Source: Flavobacteriaceae bacterium (lineage in GTDB: Bacteria; Bacteroidota; Bacteroidia; Flavobacteriales; Flavobacteriaceae). Taken from it: a stretch of 15,825 nucleotides of DNA. Below the pieces are notes generated by a model, which was not told where the DNA came from, ran no database searches, and saw only the letters and a list, made by a program, of their open reading frames with translations. This document shows, piece by piece, positions 1 through 6,967 of the stretch (the stretch's first letter is position 1; each line of letters begins with the position of its first letter). Both the position numbers and the translations under genes were made by a program. Location of the stretch: assembly GCA_030618945.1 (NCBI GenBank), contig JAUXCI010000025.1:1-15825 (forward strand). The letters are read 5' to 3'.

Positions 1-41
1 AACATTGCCTTGTTCATATTCATCAAAGCTCACTGTCTTAA

Positions 42-145
42 AATAGCATATTCAACCAATCTCTGTGGAGAGACGATGTTTGATATAACATGGAACAGTT
101 TATAAAAAAGCTTAAAGGAGAGACTTAATAGCACATTCAACAAAT
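42..145 (+). repeat. Imperfect direct repeat pair, 85 bp apart
   Basis: AATAGCATATTCAACCAAT (42-60) recurs as AATAGCACATTCAACAAAT (127-145), 17 of 19 bases identical. GGAGAGAC also occurs twice, at 67-74 and 117-124. The similarity continues weakly downstream of each copy (GACGATGT near 72, GACCATGT near 153). This suggests an old duplication of about 85 bp. No function can be read from it. Confidence 0.5.
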
Positions 146-178
146 GTTAGGAGACCATGTCATAAAGGCTGATATCGA

Positions 179-287
179 TTTGCGCCAAAAATGCATTCAT
201 TTGTGCCAATACTACTTCTGCGCCACTTATTTATTCAAACCATGGGTATTATTTGCACCAATAAAATAGACATTCCTTTGCGCCAAT
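179..287 (+). repeat. Cluster of five TTTGCGCCAAT-like motifs
   Basis: Cores are TGCGCCA (181-187), TGTGCCA (202-208), TGCGCCA (219-225), TGCACCA (254-260) and TGCGCCA (279-285). Flanks are partly conserved: ATTCATTTGTGCCAAT (195-210) and ATTCCTTTGCGCCAAT (272-287) share 14 of 16 bases, and ATTATTTGCACCAAT lies at 248-262. Core spacing is irregular (21, 17, 35 and 25 bp). They could be protein-binding sites or degenerate tandem-repeat remains; the sequence does not decide. Confidence 0.5.
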
Positions 288-395
288 GCTAAGTAAGGTC
301 GACAAAAAGTTTCTTACACCTTGGGCGTCTTTTACCGATGCCCCTCCAAATTTAAATACTTGCATAACTGAATCTAATATTATGTGAATTCACAA

Positions 396-875
396 TCATT
401 TCTGATTTACAAAATCCATCAGAGAACTTTCTTTCATATGTACTACTTGCCAGCCATCCATAATATTTGCCCCTGTATTTTCATAGAAATCTATGGCCAC
501 CTTGTTCCAGTCCAGCACTTCCCATGATACCCTTTTAGCTTTTTGATCAGAAGCATACTTAAGTACTTTTGTATAAAGTGATTTTCCTATTCCTTTATTT
601 CTATGATCATGTTTTACAATTAGGTCTTCCAGATGAATTATTCTTCCTTTCCAGGTAGAATATCGTTCATAAAACAGGGCCGCCCCAACAATTTCATTTG
701 ATTCTTCTGCCACAAAAGCTTTAAAAGCCGGTTGTTCTCCAAATCCATCTCTAATCAAATCATCTTCAGTAACCTCAACAGCCTTGCCTTCATTTTCAAA
801 TTCAGCCAACTCCTTGATTAAAAACAGAACAGCTTTCATGTCCGTTTTTTTGGCCTCTCTCAATAATATGTCCAT
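396..875 (-). CDS. GNAT-family N-acetyltransferase, diamine/spermidine acetyltransferase-like
   Basis: A 159-residue protein covering one complete GNAT domain, the usual length for this family. It should transfer acetyl from acetyl-CoA to an amine in the cytoplasm. The acetyl-CoA pyrophosphate-binding motif is RNKGIG (about residues 92-97). The preceding FYERYSTWKGRIIHLEDLIV stretch (68-87) and the later DFYEN (129-133, with Tyr131 where SSAT enzymes carry a general-acid tyrosine) resemble the spermidine/spermine N1-acetyltransferase branch. That points to a small polyamine or amino-acid-like substrate, but the exact substrate cannot be set. The ATG start at 875 sits about 19 bp from a good promoter. 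The gene is divergent from fbp and appears monocistronic. Confidence 0.88.
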   Translation of the reverse strand: MDILLREAKKTDMKAVLFLIKELAEFENEGKAVEVTEDDLIRDGFGEQPAFKAFVAEESNEIVGAALFYERYSTWKGRIIHLEDLIVKHDHRNKGIGKSLYTKVLKYASDQKAKRVSWEVLDWNKVAIDFYENTGANIMDGWQVVHMKESSLMDFVNQK

Positions 876-893
876 TTTTTCGTTTTAAAATAA

Positions 894-923
894 CAAAAAT
901 AACCATATTTGTATAGCAATCAA
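894..923 (-). promoter_or_regulatory. Bacteroidota-type promoter of the acetyltransferase gene
   Basis: On the minus strand TTG (923-921) is followed by exactly 19 bp and then TATTTTTG (901-894), a perfect match to the -7 element TAnnTTTG known for Bacteroidota primary sigma factors. Transcription would begin near 887, giving a leader of about 12 nt before the ATG at 875. The element lies in the short divergent gap shared with fbp. Confidence 0.6.
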
Positions 924-938
924 TTAAACTCAGACAAA

Positions 939-1958
939 ATGCTAAAGAACATAACACTAGGCGAATATATTATTGATAATCAGAAAGATTTTCAATATTC
1001 TTCAGGAGAACTCTCCAGACTTCTAAGTTCAATCAGGCTGGCCAGTAAAGTGGTTAATCATGAGGTAAATAAGGCGGGGTTGGTAGACATTCTGGGTGAC
1101 GCCGGGGAATCCAATATCCAGGGAGAAAATCAGCAAAAACTTGACGTTTATGCGAATGATGTTTTTATGAAGACCCTGGTTAACAGAGAAATTGTTTGTG
1201 GAATTGCCAGTGAAGAAGAAGATGAATTTGTAATCATTGAGGGTAAAAACAAGTCGCATGACAATAAATATATTGTTTTAATAGATCCTCTTGACGGATC
1301 GTCAAACATTGATGTCAACGTTTCGGTTGGAACCATATTCTCCATTTACAGAAGAGTTACGCCAATTGGTACACCGGTTACTATAGACGATTTCTTACAG
1401 CCTGGAAATTTACAGGTCGCCGCAGGATATGTTGTATATGGCACTTCAACCATGCTGGTATATACCACAGGGTTTGGTGTACATGGTTTTACCTTGAACC
1501 CCGCTATGGGGACTTATTATCTTTCACATCCCAATATGAGATTTCCTGATGATGGGAATATCTATTCTATTAATGAAGGTTATTATATTCACTTCCCTCA
1601 AGGCGTTAAAGACTATTTAAAATATTGCCAGGAAGAAGAAGGCAACAGACCCTATTCTGCCCGATACATCGGGTCATTAGTATCAGACTTTCACAGAAAC
1701 ATGATCAAAGGTGGTATCTATATGTATCCCACCAGTTCAAAATCCCCACAAGGGAAGCTTAGGCTATTATACGAATGTAACCCTATTGCTTTTCTTGCAG
1801 AACAATCAGGCGGAAGAGCAACAGATGGTTATAAAAGGATCATGGAGATCAAGCCAAAAGAACTACATCAGCGCGTTCCGATTTTTGTGGGAAGTAAACT
1901 CATGGTTGACAAACTAGAAGAGTTTATGGCTAAATATCCGGAGAATGCCAACTATTAA
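939..1958 (+). CDS. fbp: Class I fructose-1,6-bisphosphatase
   Basis: Hydrolyses fructose-1,6-bisphosphate to fructose-6-phosphate and phosphate, the committed cytoplasmic step of gluconeogenesis. The 339-residue length matches class I enzymes. Metal- and substrate-binding motifs are present: [11 protein letters not shown] (59-69), the acidic SEEEDE (91-96) and the signature DPLDGSSN (116-123). Further on are [20 protein letters not shown] and the C-terminal [17 protein letters not shown] block, both typical of this class. I place the start at the ATG at 939, because the in-frame TTG at 909 would add ten unconserved residues; translation then opens with [11 protein letters not shown]. The stop codon overlaps the first unit of the heptamer array downstream. 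A weak CATATTTG (904-911) may be its -7 element, a near match only. Confidence 0.97.
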   Translation: MLKNITLGEYIIDNQKDFQYSSGELSRLLSSIRLASKVVNHEVNKAGLVDILGDAGESNIQGENQQKLDVYANDVFMKTLVNREIVCGIASEEEDEFVIIEGKNKSHDNKYIVLIDPLDGSSNIDVNVSVGTIFSIYRRVTPIGTPVTIDDFLQPGNLQVAAGYVVYGTSTMLVYTTGFGVHGFTLNPAMGTYYLSHPNMRFPDDGNIYSINEGYYIHFPQGVKDYLKYCQEEEGNRPYSARYIGSLVSDFHRNMIKGGIYMYPTSSKSPQGKLRLLYECNPIAFLAEQSGGRATDGYKRIMEIKPKELHQRVPIFVGSKLMVDKLEEFMAKYPENANY

Positions 1959-2083
1959 GTGTTAAGTTTTAAGGACTAAGTGTTAAGCCTGCCTGCCGTA
2001 GGAAGGTGTTAAGTGAAAAATAAATTTTTCTTCATCAAACGGAAATACTTAATCCTTTAAAACTTAGTCCTTAGTCCTTAAAA
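1955..2083. repeat. Inverted heptamer-repeat arrays forming a long stem
   Basis: Left arm: five abutting 7-bp units, TTAAGTG, TTAAGTT, TTAAGGA, CTAAGTG, TTAAGCC (1955-1989), plus an isolated TTAAGTG at 2009-2015. Right arm: CTTA or CTTT cores at 2048, 2055, 2063, 2070 and 2077, the same heptamer on the opposite strand with one extra base. The arms share a perfect 14-bp inverted repeat, TTTTAAGGACTAAG (1967-1980) against CTTAGTCCTTAAAA (2070-2083). Between them a GC-rich imperfect hairpin spans 1988-2006 (CCTGCC/GGAAGG). The array begins inside the fbp stop codon. It may act as a transcript-end structure, or be a dispersed palindromic element. Confidence 0.75.
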
Positions 2084-2116
2084 TAAATCGGTTTCGACAT
2101 ATATCGAAGAAGAAAT

Positions 2117-2148
2117 TTCCATTGTTTCATTGATTCAATGTTTCATTG
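2117..2148 (+). repeat. Tandem octamer, four TTTCATTG-like units
   Basis: Four abutting 8-bp units: TTCCATTG, TTTCATTG, ATTCAATG, TTTCATTG. Units 2 and 3 contain a perfect 13-bp palindrome with an odd centre, CATTGATTCAATG (2128-2140). The array ends 33 bp before the aminotransferase start, so it lies where the promoter or an operator should be. Changes in unit number could alter promoter spacing; that is inference. Confidence 0.6.
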
Positions 2149-2161
2149 TTCACTATATTTA
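2130..2161 (+). promoter_or_regulatory. Possible promoter of the class V aminotransferase gene
   Basis: TATATTTA (2154-2161) matches the TAnnTTTG -7 element except at its last base. A TTG at 2130-2132, inside the octamer array, lies 21 bp upstream, slightly wide for this class. Transcription would start about 14 nt before the ATG at 2182. The match is imperfect, so this is tentative. Confidence 0.3.
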
Positions 2162-2181
2162 TAGCAATAAACCACTTCATT

Positions 2182-3408
2182 ATGACTCTTGATTTAAAAT
2201 TTGTACGCTCGCAATTTCCAGCTTTTTCAGAGCCTTCTCTAGAGGGCTGGGCCTTCTTTGAAAATGCAGGAGGATCCTATCCTTGTATACAAATTATCAA
2301 TCGATTGACTGACTTTTATATGAAAAACAAGGTGCAGGTTAATTATCCTTATCCGGCTTCAAAATTGGCTGGAGATTTGATGGAAGCATCTTATAAAAGA
2401 ATGGCAGATTACTTGAATGTTGAAGCTTCCGAAATACATTTCGGTCCATCAACTACACAAAATGTTTATGTGTTGGCCAATGCAATGCGCCCTATGTGGG
2501 AGGATGGTGACGAAATAATTGTTTCTTGTCAGGATCATGAAGCTAATGCAGGGGCTTGGAGAAAGTTAGCAGATAAAGGAATTAAAATTGTAGAGTGGCA
2601 TGTAAACTCAACAACGGGATTGTTGAGCATTGTTGAATTGGAAAGTTTATATTCTGATCGGACAAAGATGGTGACATATCCACACTGTTCGAATATTATA
2701 GGCGACATTAATCCTGTTAAAGAAATCAGCCAAAGCGCTCATAAACACGGGGTACTCTCAGTAGTGGATGGCGTTGGTTACGCCCCACATGGTTTCCCGG
2801 ATTTAAAAGATTTCGGTGCTGATATTTATCTTTTTTCCTTATACAAAACGTTTGGGCCTCATTTGGGCTTGATGTATGTAAATAAAGAACTGATAGCTAA
2901 GATGGAAAACCAATCCCATTTTTTCAAGGAAGGAATAACCCGAAGTATGTTAACACCAGCTGGGCCTGATCATGCACAAATTGCTGCTGCCAGTGGAATA
3001 CTCGATTATTTTGATAAGGTTTATTCACATCATTTTGAGGAAGAAGTATCACCTGCTCAAAGAAATAGTGCATTAAACAGCTTATTTCATGAGCATGAAA
3101 AAGCTTTAATGGAGCCGTTACTTGATTTTTTAAGGTCTCGAGATGATGTTCAAATAATAGGTCCTGCCAGTACAGAAGCAAGGGCACCAATTGTTTCCAT
3201 TATTCCCCTCAATAAAAAGCTTAAAAAAGTATATGCAAGCTTAATCAAACATAAATTGATGTTAGGGATGGGCCATTTTTATGCAGTTCGTCCTCTCATG
3301 GATATGAATATCCCCGATCAACCTGGAGTATTGAGAATTTCTTTTTTGCATTACACCAGTATGGAGGAAATTGATCAGTTAATTGAAGGGTTAAAAGTTT
3401 CTTTGTAA
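2182..3408 (+). CDS. PLP-dependent class V aminotransferase, cysteine desulfurase-like (VC1184/TIGR01976 type)
   Basis: A 408-residue fold-type I PLP enzyme of the class V (NifS/SufS-like) group. Visible landmarks are FENAGGSYP near the N-terminus (26-34), FGPSTTQNVY (87-96), DHEANAGAW (118-126), the PLP-binding Asp in VVDGVGYAPH (Asp196, His203) and the Schiff-base Lys222 in SLYKTFGPH. The C-terminal GHFYAVR (364-370) stands where true cysteine desulfurases carry a loop with the catalytic Cys, and no Cys is there. That fits the VC1184-type subfamily, whose reaction is unsettled, so desulfurase activity should not be assumed. The ATG at 2182 is preferred over an in-frame TTG at 2146, because MTLDLKFVRSQFPAF is the usual beginning. 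It stands alone, convergent with the methyltransferase. Confidence 0.88.
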   Translation: MTLDLKFVRSQFPAFSEPSLEGWAFFENAGGSYPCIQIINRLTDFYMKNKVQVNYPYPASKLAGDLMEASYKRMADYLNVEASEIHFGPSTTQNVYVLANAMRPMWEDGDEIIVSCQDHEANAGAWRKLADKGIKIVEWHVNSTTGLLSIVELESLYSDRTKMVTYPHCSNIIGDINPVKEISQSAHKHGVLSVVDGVGYAPHGFPDLKDFGADIYLFSLYKTFGPHLGLMYVNKELIAKMENQSHFFKEGITRSMLTPAGPDHAQIAAASGILDYFDKVYSHHFEEEVSPAQRNSALNSLFHEHEKALMEPLLDFLRSRDDVQIIGPASTEARAPIVSIIPLNKKLKKVYASLIKHKLMLGMGHFYAVRPLMDMNIPDQPGVLRISFLHYTSMEEIDQLIEGLKVSL

Positions 3409-3420
3409 ACGGCCTTTTGG

Positions 3421-3456
3421 ATTAGTAAATGAATTTCATCAATTGTCACTAATTTT
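3421..3456. terminator. Possible weak bidirectional terminator between convergent genes
   Basis: ATTAGT (3421-3426) and ACTAAT (3448-3453) can pair around a nested 11-bp palindrome ATGAATTTCAT (3429-3439), followed by TTTT on the plus strand. The stem is short, AT-rich and overlaps the methyltransferase stop codon. The convergent position favours a terminator, but the structure is weak. Confidence 0.25.
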
Positions 3457-4014
3457 ATTAAAAACAAAAATTACTTGCTTGGACCAATTTTCCTTATTTG
3501 AGAGGGCAAAGTCATTCTCTTCAAATAGCTTAATTATATCATTTTCTGTATAACTATTAACCCATCCATTTCCCCTTTTAGCGATATGGTCTTCCTTGAC
3601 AGTAGCGTAAGAAATTATAAAGGAATCTATAGAAGTTGATAAATGTTCAATTAGTTTTGGCACATCATTTATATATTCAAGAACACCACTAATTACGCAA
3701 TAATCGTATTGATCGAAAACAGGAAGATCAGGATTGTTTAAATCACAAACAAAAGTTCCAGGACCTCTGTCTACAATATCTGAGGGCGTGTAACTGCAGT
3801 TTTCCGGAAGATGCTCCTTAATCACCATTTTTCCAGCTCCAAATTCAATTATTTTGGAGTTGGGTAAAATGAATTTGGACATTTCAATTGTCCTCTCAGC
3901 CCAGGATTTCTTAATTGCTCCGATAGGCTCCCATCTTTCCACATCTGATTTATTGTATTTATTTTGATTAAATAGCCCTAATACCCTGGCTATAATTCCT
4001 TCTTTTTTTTCCAT
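3439..4014 (-). CDS. Class I SAM-dependent methyltransferase
   Basis: A 191-residue cytoplasmic protein with a minimal Rossmann-type methyltransferase domain. Motif I is IIEFGAGKM (55-63), which binds S-adenosylmethionine. Asp79 in TPSDI is the likely ribose-contacting acid, and the strand-4 motif is YDYCVISGVLEYIND (103-117). This layout is typical of type 11/12 (UbiE/Tam-like) small-molecule methyltransferases. The substrate cannot be read from the sequence. It starts 12 bp after the stop codon of the secreted S9 peptidase gene on the same strand, so the two are probably co-transcribed although no functional link is evident. Its stop is 30 bp from that of the convergent aminotransferase gene. 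Confidence 0.82.
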   Translation of the reverse strand: MEKKEGIIARVLGLFNQNKYNKSDVERWEPIGAIKKSWAERTIEMSKFILPNSKIIEFGAGKMVIKEHLPENCSYTPSDIVDRGPGTFVCDLNNPDLPVFDQYDYCVISGVLEYINDVPKLIEHLSTSIDSFIISYATVKEDHIAKRGNGWVNSYTENDIIKLFEENDFALSNKENWSKQVIFVFNKISDN

Positions 4015-4026
4015 CTTAAATTGTGA

Positions 4027-6249
4027 TTATTTAGCTCCTATAGGGTTCATTTCTAAAAAATAATTAGTCATTAATGTATACAAATGACGGGTTGTGTTCT
4101 CTCCTTCATATATCCCATGAGAACGATTTGGGTAAGGCATAACCCGAAATTGCTTATTGTGCTTGATTAATTCATTCATAAGCATTTCTGTATTTTGATA
4201 GTGCACGTTATCATCTCCAGTACCATGGATGATCAATAGGTTACCTTCCAGATTTTCAGATTTTAATCCCATATATCTTTCGGTATATATATTGTCATAT
4301 AACAAACCACTGGAAACAGGAGCAACAGCTATCGCAGTTTTAAATACCTCCGGGTATCGAAACATAAGATTAAGTGCCATCTTACCACCTGAACTCCATC
4401 CCCAATATGCGGTTCTCTCAGCATCAATGAAATCCCATTTGAGTGTTTCCTGTGCAGCGAGCGCAAAATCACGCGTATTAAGAATACCTACTTTTTTGTA
4501 TAGTGCTTTCCTCCATTCTCTGCCTTTGAGGCTGGGCGTACCTCTTCCATCCATGATGATAATAGCATATCCTTTTTGTGCAAGCATAAAATGAAACATT
4601 CCTCTGTATTTCCATGAGTCATCAGCTTCCACTCCTGCGGGCCCTCCATAGGTATAATATATTACAGGATATTTCTTGCCTGATTCAAAACCAACAGGTT
4701 TTATAAGTCTGCCATCCATCTCTATTCCTTCAGAAGTCGTGACTTTGAAGAATTCAATTTTTGGTAAATCTAAGGCTGCAAGGCTTTCTTTAAACTTTTG
4801 GTTATCGACTAAAGTTTTTATGACTTTATGACTTGGAAGACTAATCAAACTAATAGTAGCCGGGGTGTTTGCGTTAGAATAGGTATGAATTGCATATTTA
4901 CCATTCGGTGAAATGTTGTATTTGTTTACTCCGGCATATTCCTGCGGCGTAATACGTTGTGGCTTTCCTTTTCCCTTTGCAGAAATTTGATAGAGATATC
5001 TTTGCGTTGGGTTTTCGGGAGAGGCATTGATATAGATATGCTTACCTTTCTCATCAAAACTATAAAACCTGGCTACATCGCCTTCAAAATTTGTAAGGTT
5101 CATTTCGCCAGAGCCATCCATTTTTACTTTATACAAGTGTCTCCACCCATCTTTTTCGGTAACCCTTAAAAACGAATTCCCGGATATTTCCATATCATAC
5201 ATTGACCAATTGGCCGTTAAATCAAGATTCATAATATCAACCCAAGCATCATCCTTTTCACTGTATGACAACGTGCATTCACCGGTAGTTGGATTGCAGA
5301 TATACACGTTTAGTTGATTTTGCTCTCTATTCAGTTGTTGAACAAGTAGCTTATCATCCACCCACTGCATTCTTGGTAAATAGTTTTGTTTCGGGTCGCC
5401 TGGAATAGCCATCCATGTGATTTTCTGAGTAGTCACGTCAATAGAGCCAACTTTAGCACTAGAAGGATCTTCTCCCACTTTAGGATACTGAATCGGTATT
5501 ACTTTCGAGTAAATCGAATCGGTATTGTTAATCATTAAAAAATTCTTAATCTCAGATGCATCCAATTGCCAAATTGCCAAATTATTTCCATCAGGACTCC
5601 ATCTAAATCCGTCTTTACAGAATAGCTCTTCCTCATATACCCAATCAAAGGTGCCGTTAATAAGGTCTCTTGATCCGTCTTTAGTAAGTGGTGTTATTTC
5701 ACCCGTCTGAAAGTCCTCCTCATAGACGTTGAATTCGCTTACATAAGCCACCGTTTTATTATCAGGTGAAAATTTAGCAAACATCAAGGAAGAAGCCGGG
5801 AGACTCTTACCTAGTTGCTTTAAGGCTTTTGATTTTAAATCCAACACCCAGTAATCACCCTTGGTATTGGCTCGCCAAACACGTTTTGTATTTGTAAAAA
5901 TCAACATACGACTTTCATCAGTTGTAAATTGGATAGAAGAAATAGATAAGGGTTTATCACTTCCTTGAGGCGTTAAGTCTTGAACAGATGCTAAAACAGT
6001 ACGGTCTCCACTTGTTGAATTATATGCAACAACCTCACGAACTCGTCTGTTTTGTTCGCTGCTCTCAAGTTTCACATATGATTCTCCATCGTTATACCAG
6101 GTAACAGATCCCAAATAATCAGGGTAAAACTCTCTAGAGTTAAAAATCTTGTCAATGGTTAATTCATTTGATCCACTTTCCTGCCCAGTTAATATAAAAG
6201 TAAAAACAAGTTGTAAGGCTAGTACTAAAAAAAGGTTTGATTTTTTCAT
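4027..6249 (-). CDS. Secreted prolyl oligopeptidase-family peptidase S9B, dipeptidyl-peptidase IV-like
   Basis: A 740-residue exported serine peptidase expected to remove dipeptides from peptide N-termini in the periplasm or at the surface. A signal peptide spans about residues 1-22 (MKKSN, then a hydrophobic run ending LTGQ). The N-terminal beta-propeller carries DWVYEEE (202-208), the double-Glu motif that binds the substrate amino group in DPP IV. The C-terminal alpha/beta-hydrolase domain has YGGP (oxyanion region), nucleophile Ser619 in GWSSGGKM, the Asp pair 679/680 in GTGDDNVH and His711 in NRSHG. The elbow GWSSGGKM differs from GWSYGGY of animal DPP IV but resembles GWSGGG variants of Bacteroidota homologues. 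About 15 residues usually found between YMGL and the strand leading to the Asp appear to be missing (see findings). It is the first gene of a pair with the methyltransferase. Confidence 0.93.
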   Translation of the reverse strand: MKKSNLFLVLALQLVFTFILTGQESGSNELTIDKIFNSREFYPDYLGSVTWYNDGESYVKLESSEQNRRVREVVAYNSTSGDRTVLASVQDLTPQGSDKPLSISSIQFTTDESRMLIFTNTKRVWRANTKGDYWVLDLKSKALKQLGKSLPASSLMFAKFSPDNKTVAYVSEFNVYEEDFQTGEITPLTKDGSRDLINGTFDWVYEEELFCKDGFRWSPDGNNLAIWQLDASEIKNFLMINNTDSIYSKVIPIQYPKVGEDPSSAKVGSIDVTTQKITWMAIPGDPKQNYLPRMQWVDDKLLVQQLNREQNQLNVYICNPTTGECTLSYSEKDDAWVDIMNLDLTANWSMYDMEISGNSFLRVTEKDGWRHLYKVKMDGSGEMNLTNFEGDVARFYSFDEKGKHIYINASPENPTQRYLYQISAKGKGKPQRITPQEYAGVNKYNISPNGKYAIHTYSNANTPATISLISLPSHKVIKTLVDNQKFKESLAALDLPKIEFFKVTTSEGIEMDGRLIKPVGFESGKKYPVIYYTYGGPAGVEADDSWKYRGMFHFMLAQKGYAIIIMDGRGTPSLKGREWRKALYKKVGILNTRDFALAAQETLKWDFIDAERTAYWGWSSGGKMALNLMFRYPEVFKTAIAVAPVSSGLLYDNIYTERYMGLKSENLEGNLLIIHGTGDDNVHYQNTEMLMNELIKHNKQFRVMPYPNRSHGIYEGENTTRHLYTLMTNYFLEMNPIGAK

Positions 6250-6367
6250 TGGGTATTTTTGATTAATGCTGTTTTATAAATGTCTTTTGTGCTTCACAGT
6301 CCCTTTTTCTCTATAAAAATTAGAATTGTTTACAGCGAATAAAAATGAAAACGAATATAAACTTTTA

Positions 6368-6628
6368 TCACTTAGATTCCTCATCCTTTTTGTCAAGCAA
6401 CCTAAGTGCAATATATGGTACGACATTAAAGAATATCCATACCAATTTGTAAATACCAAGTATATAATAAATGTATACGGCAAATTCTACTTTAGAACCT
6501 TGAAACCATAAACTATGTATTTGATAAACCTCATCAGAAAAAAACAATAGTGGAACCATGAAAATTAAAATGATGAAATTTATAACCACACACTTCCATA
6601 AAAAGCTCTTAAGATTTTTTAGGCCCAT
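6368..6628 (-). CDS. Small two-helix membrane protein, DUF6868-like
   Basis: An 86-residue inner-membrane protein. Two hydrophobic segments are visible: residues about 9-30 (FLWKCVVINFIILIFMVPLL) and about 49-75 (VYIYYILGIYKLVWIFFNVV), with a short loop holding YQIHSLWF between them. The order FLxWCxVIN, then YxIHxxWF, then YKLxxxxFNxVPYIALR matches my memory of the DUF6868 family, which has no known function. The C-terminus DKKDEESK is charged and probably cytoplasmic. I start it at the ATG at 6628, because the TTG at 6640 adds only four residues. It lies 118 bp upstream of the peptidase gene on the same strand; co-transcription is possible but not shown. Confidence 0.7.
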   Translation of the reverse strand: MGLKNLKSFLWKCVVINFIILIFMVPLLFFSDEVYQIHSLWFQGSKVEFAVYIYYILGIYKLVWIFFNVVPYIALRLLDKKDEESK

Positions 6629-6785
6629 TATTTTGTGCAATTTAAAAATTAATTTACCTATATATGTAAAGTTATTGAAAAATCCTTTTCTGCTAACAAA
6701 GAGTCCAATTTAAATGATAACACAAATTTTTAAGAGAAGGGTTTAGTAATTTTAAAACTCACTTTTTAAAGTATATTTTTGGGCC

Positions 6786-6946
6786 ATGTTACAGGTAAGC
6801 AATGTTTCATTTGCCTACGATATTGAAAAACCAATATTGCAGGACATAAATTTCTCTTTATAAAGAAGATAACATTTATGCCTTATGGGTGAGAATGGCA
6901 CGTTGCTATAGCTAGAACTCTAGCTAAACAAGAAATAGTTTCTTTA
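6786..6946 (+). pseudogene. Remnant of an ABC-transporter ATP-binding protein gene
   Basis: Three ABC-ATPase pieces survive in order but in different frames. From the ATG at 6786 the frame reads MLQVSNVSFAYD...PILQDINFSL and stops at TAA 6861-6863. Shifted by one base, from 6862 it reads KEDNIYAL, the strand before Walker A. Back in the first frame, 6885-6902 reads MGENGT, the first half of Walker A. Directly after that, in the third frame from 6902, it reads VAIARTLAKQEIVSLN, which normally follows the LSGGQ signature by two or three residues. So about 110 codons between Walker A and the post-signature helix are deleted, and Walker B is not recognisable. The gene cannot make a working ATPase. 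No permease partner lies nearby, so the transported substrate is unknown. Confidence 0.85.
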
Positions 6947-6967
6947 AACCTGAAGAAAAGTGAGAAC

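Larger units (their letters stand above)
1..395. other. Intergenic region without a supportable gene
   Basis: No convincing reading frame or protein-family match is visible on either strand. The stretch holds two groups of short repeats, listed separately: a pair of 19-bp direct repeats (from 42 and 127) and five copies of a TGCGCCA-like core (181-285). It also has a small hairpin at 323-343 (GGGCGTC/GATGCCC with one G-T pair and a 7-nt loop) and a perfect 12-bp palindrome TGTGAATTCACA at 383-394, just past the acetyltransferase stop codon. A minus-strand gene running off the left edge is possible but cannot be judged. Confidence 0.6.

Noticed and set aside
1..25. Start of a minus-strand gene (ATG at 25-23) running off the left edge
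   Set aside because: Only seven codons are visible, too few to support a gene.
179..287. The TGCGCCA cluster as a CRISPR array
   Set aside because: Units are short (about 11-16 bp), diverged, and irregularly spaced; there are no constant repeats and spacers, and no cas gene is present.
323..343. GGGCGTC/GATGCCC hairpin as the acetyltransferase terminator
   Set aside because: The stem has only seven pairs including one G-T. On the minus strand the T-run comes about 12 nt after the stem, and the hairpin lies more than 50 bp past the stop codon.
383..394. TGTGAATTCACA as a CRP-type site
   Set aside because: CRP sites need a six-base gap between TGTGA and TCACA, absent here. The palindrome also lies past the 3' end of a gene rather than in a promoter.
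909..938. Upstream TTG start for fbp
   Set aside because: It adds ten residues ([10 protein letters not shown]) with no resemblance to the family; the ATG at 939 gives the usual beginning and length.
2146..2181. Upstream TTG start for the aminotransferase
   Set aside because: It begins inside the octamer array and candidate -7 element and adds unconserved residues; the ATG at 2182 fits the family.
4229..4594. Open frame on the plus strand opposite the S9 peptidase gene
   Set aside because: It mirrors the peptidase catalytic domain on the other strand, has no family features, and the opposite frame is clearly the coding one.
6254..6261. TATTTTTG on the plus strand as a promoter -7 element
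   Set aside because: No gene follows on that strand and no TTG lies at the right distance. A second copy at 6774-6781 before the ABC remnant also lacks a TTG 19 bp upstream, so the octamer alone is not diagnostic in such AT-rich DNA.
6274..6483. Minus-strand open frame overlapping the DUF6868-like gene
   Set aside because: It overlaps a better-supported membrane protein frame and shows no recognisable sequence.
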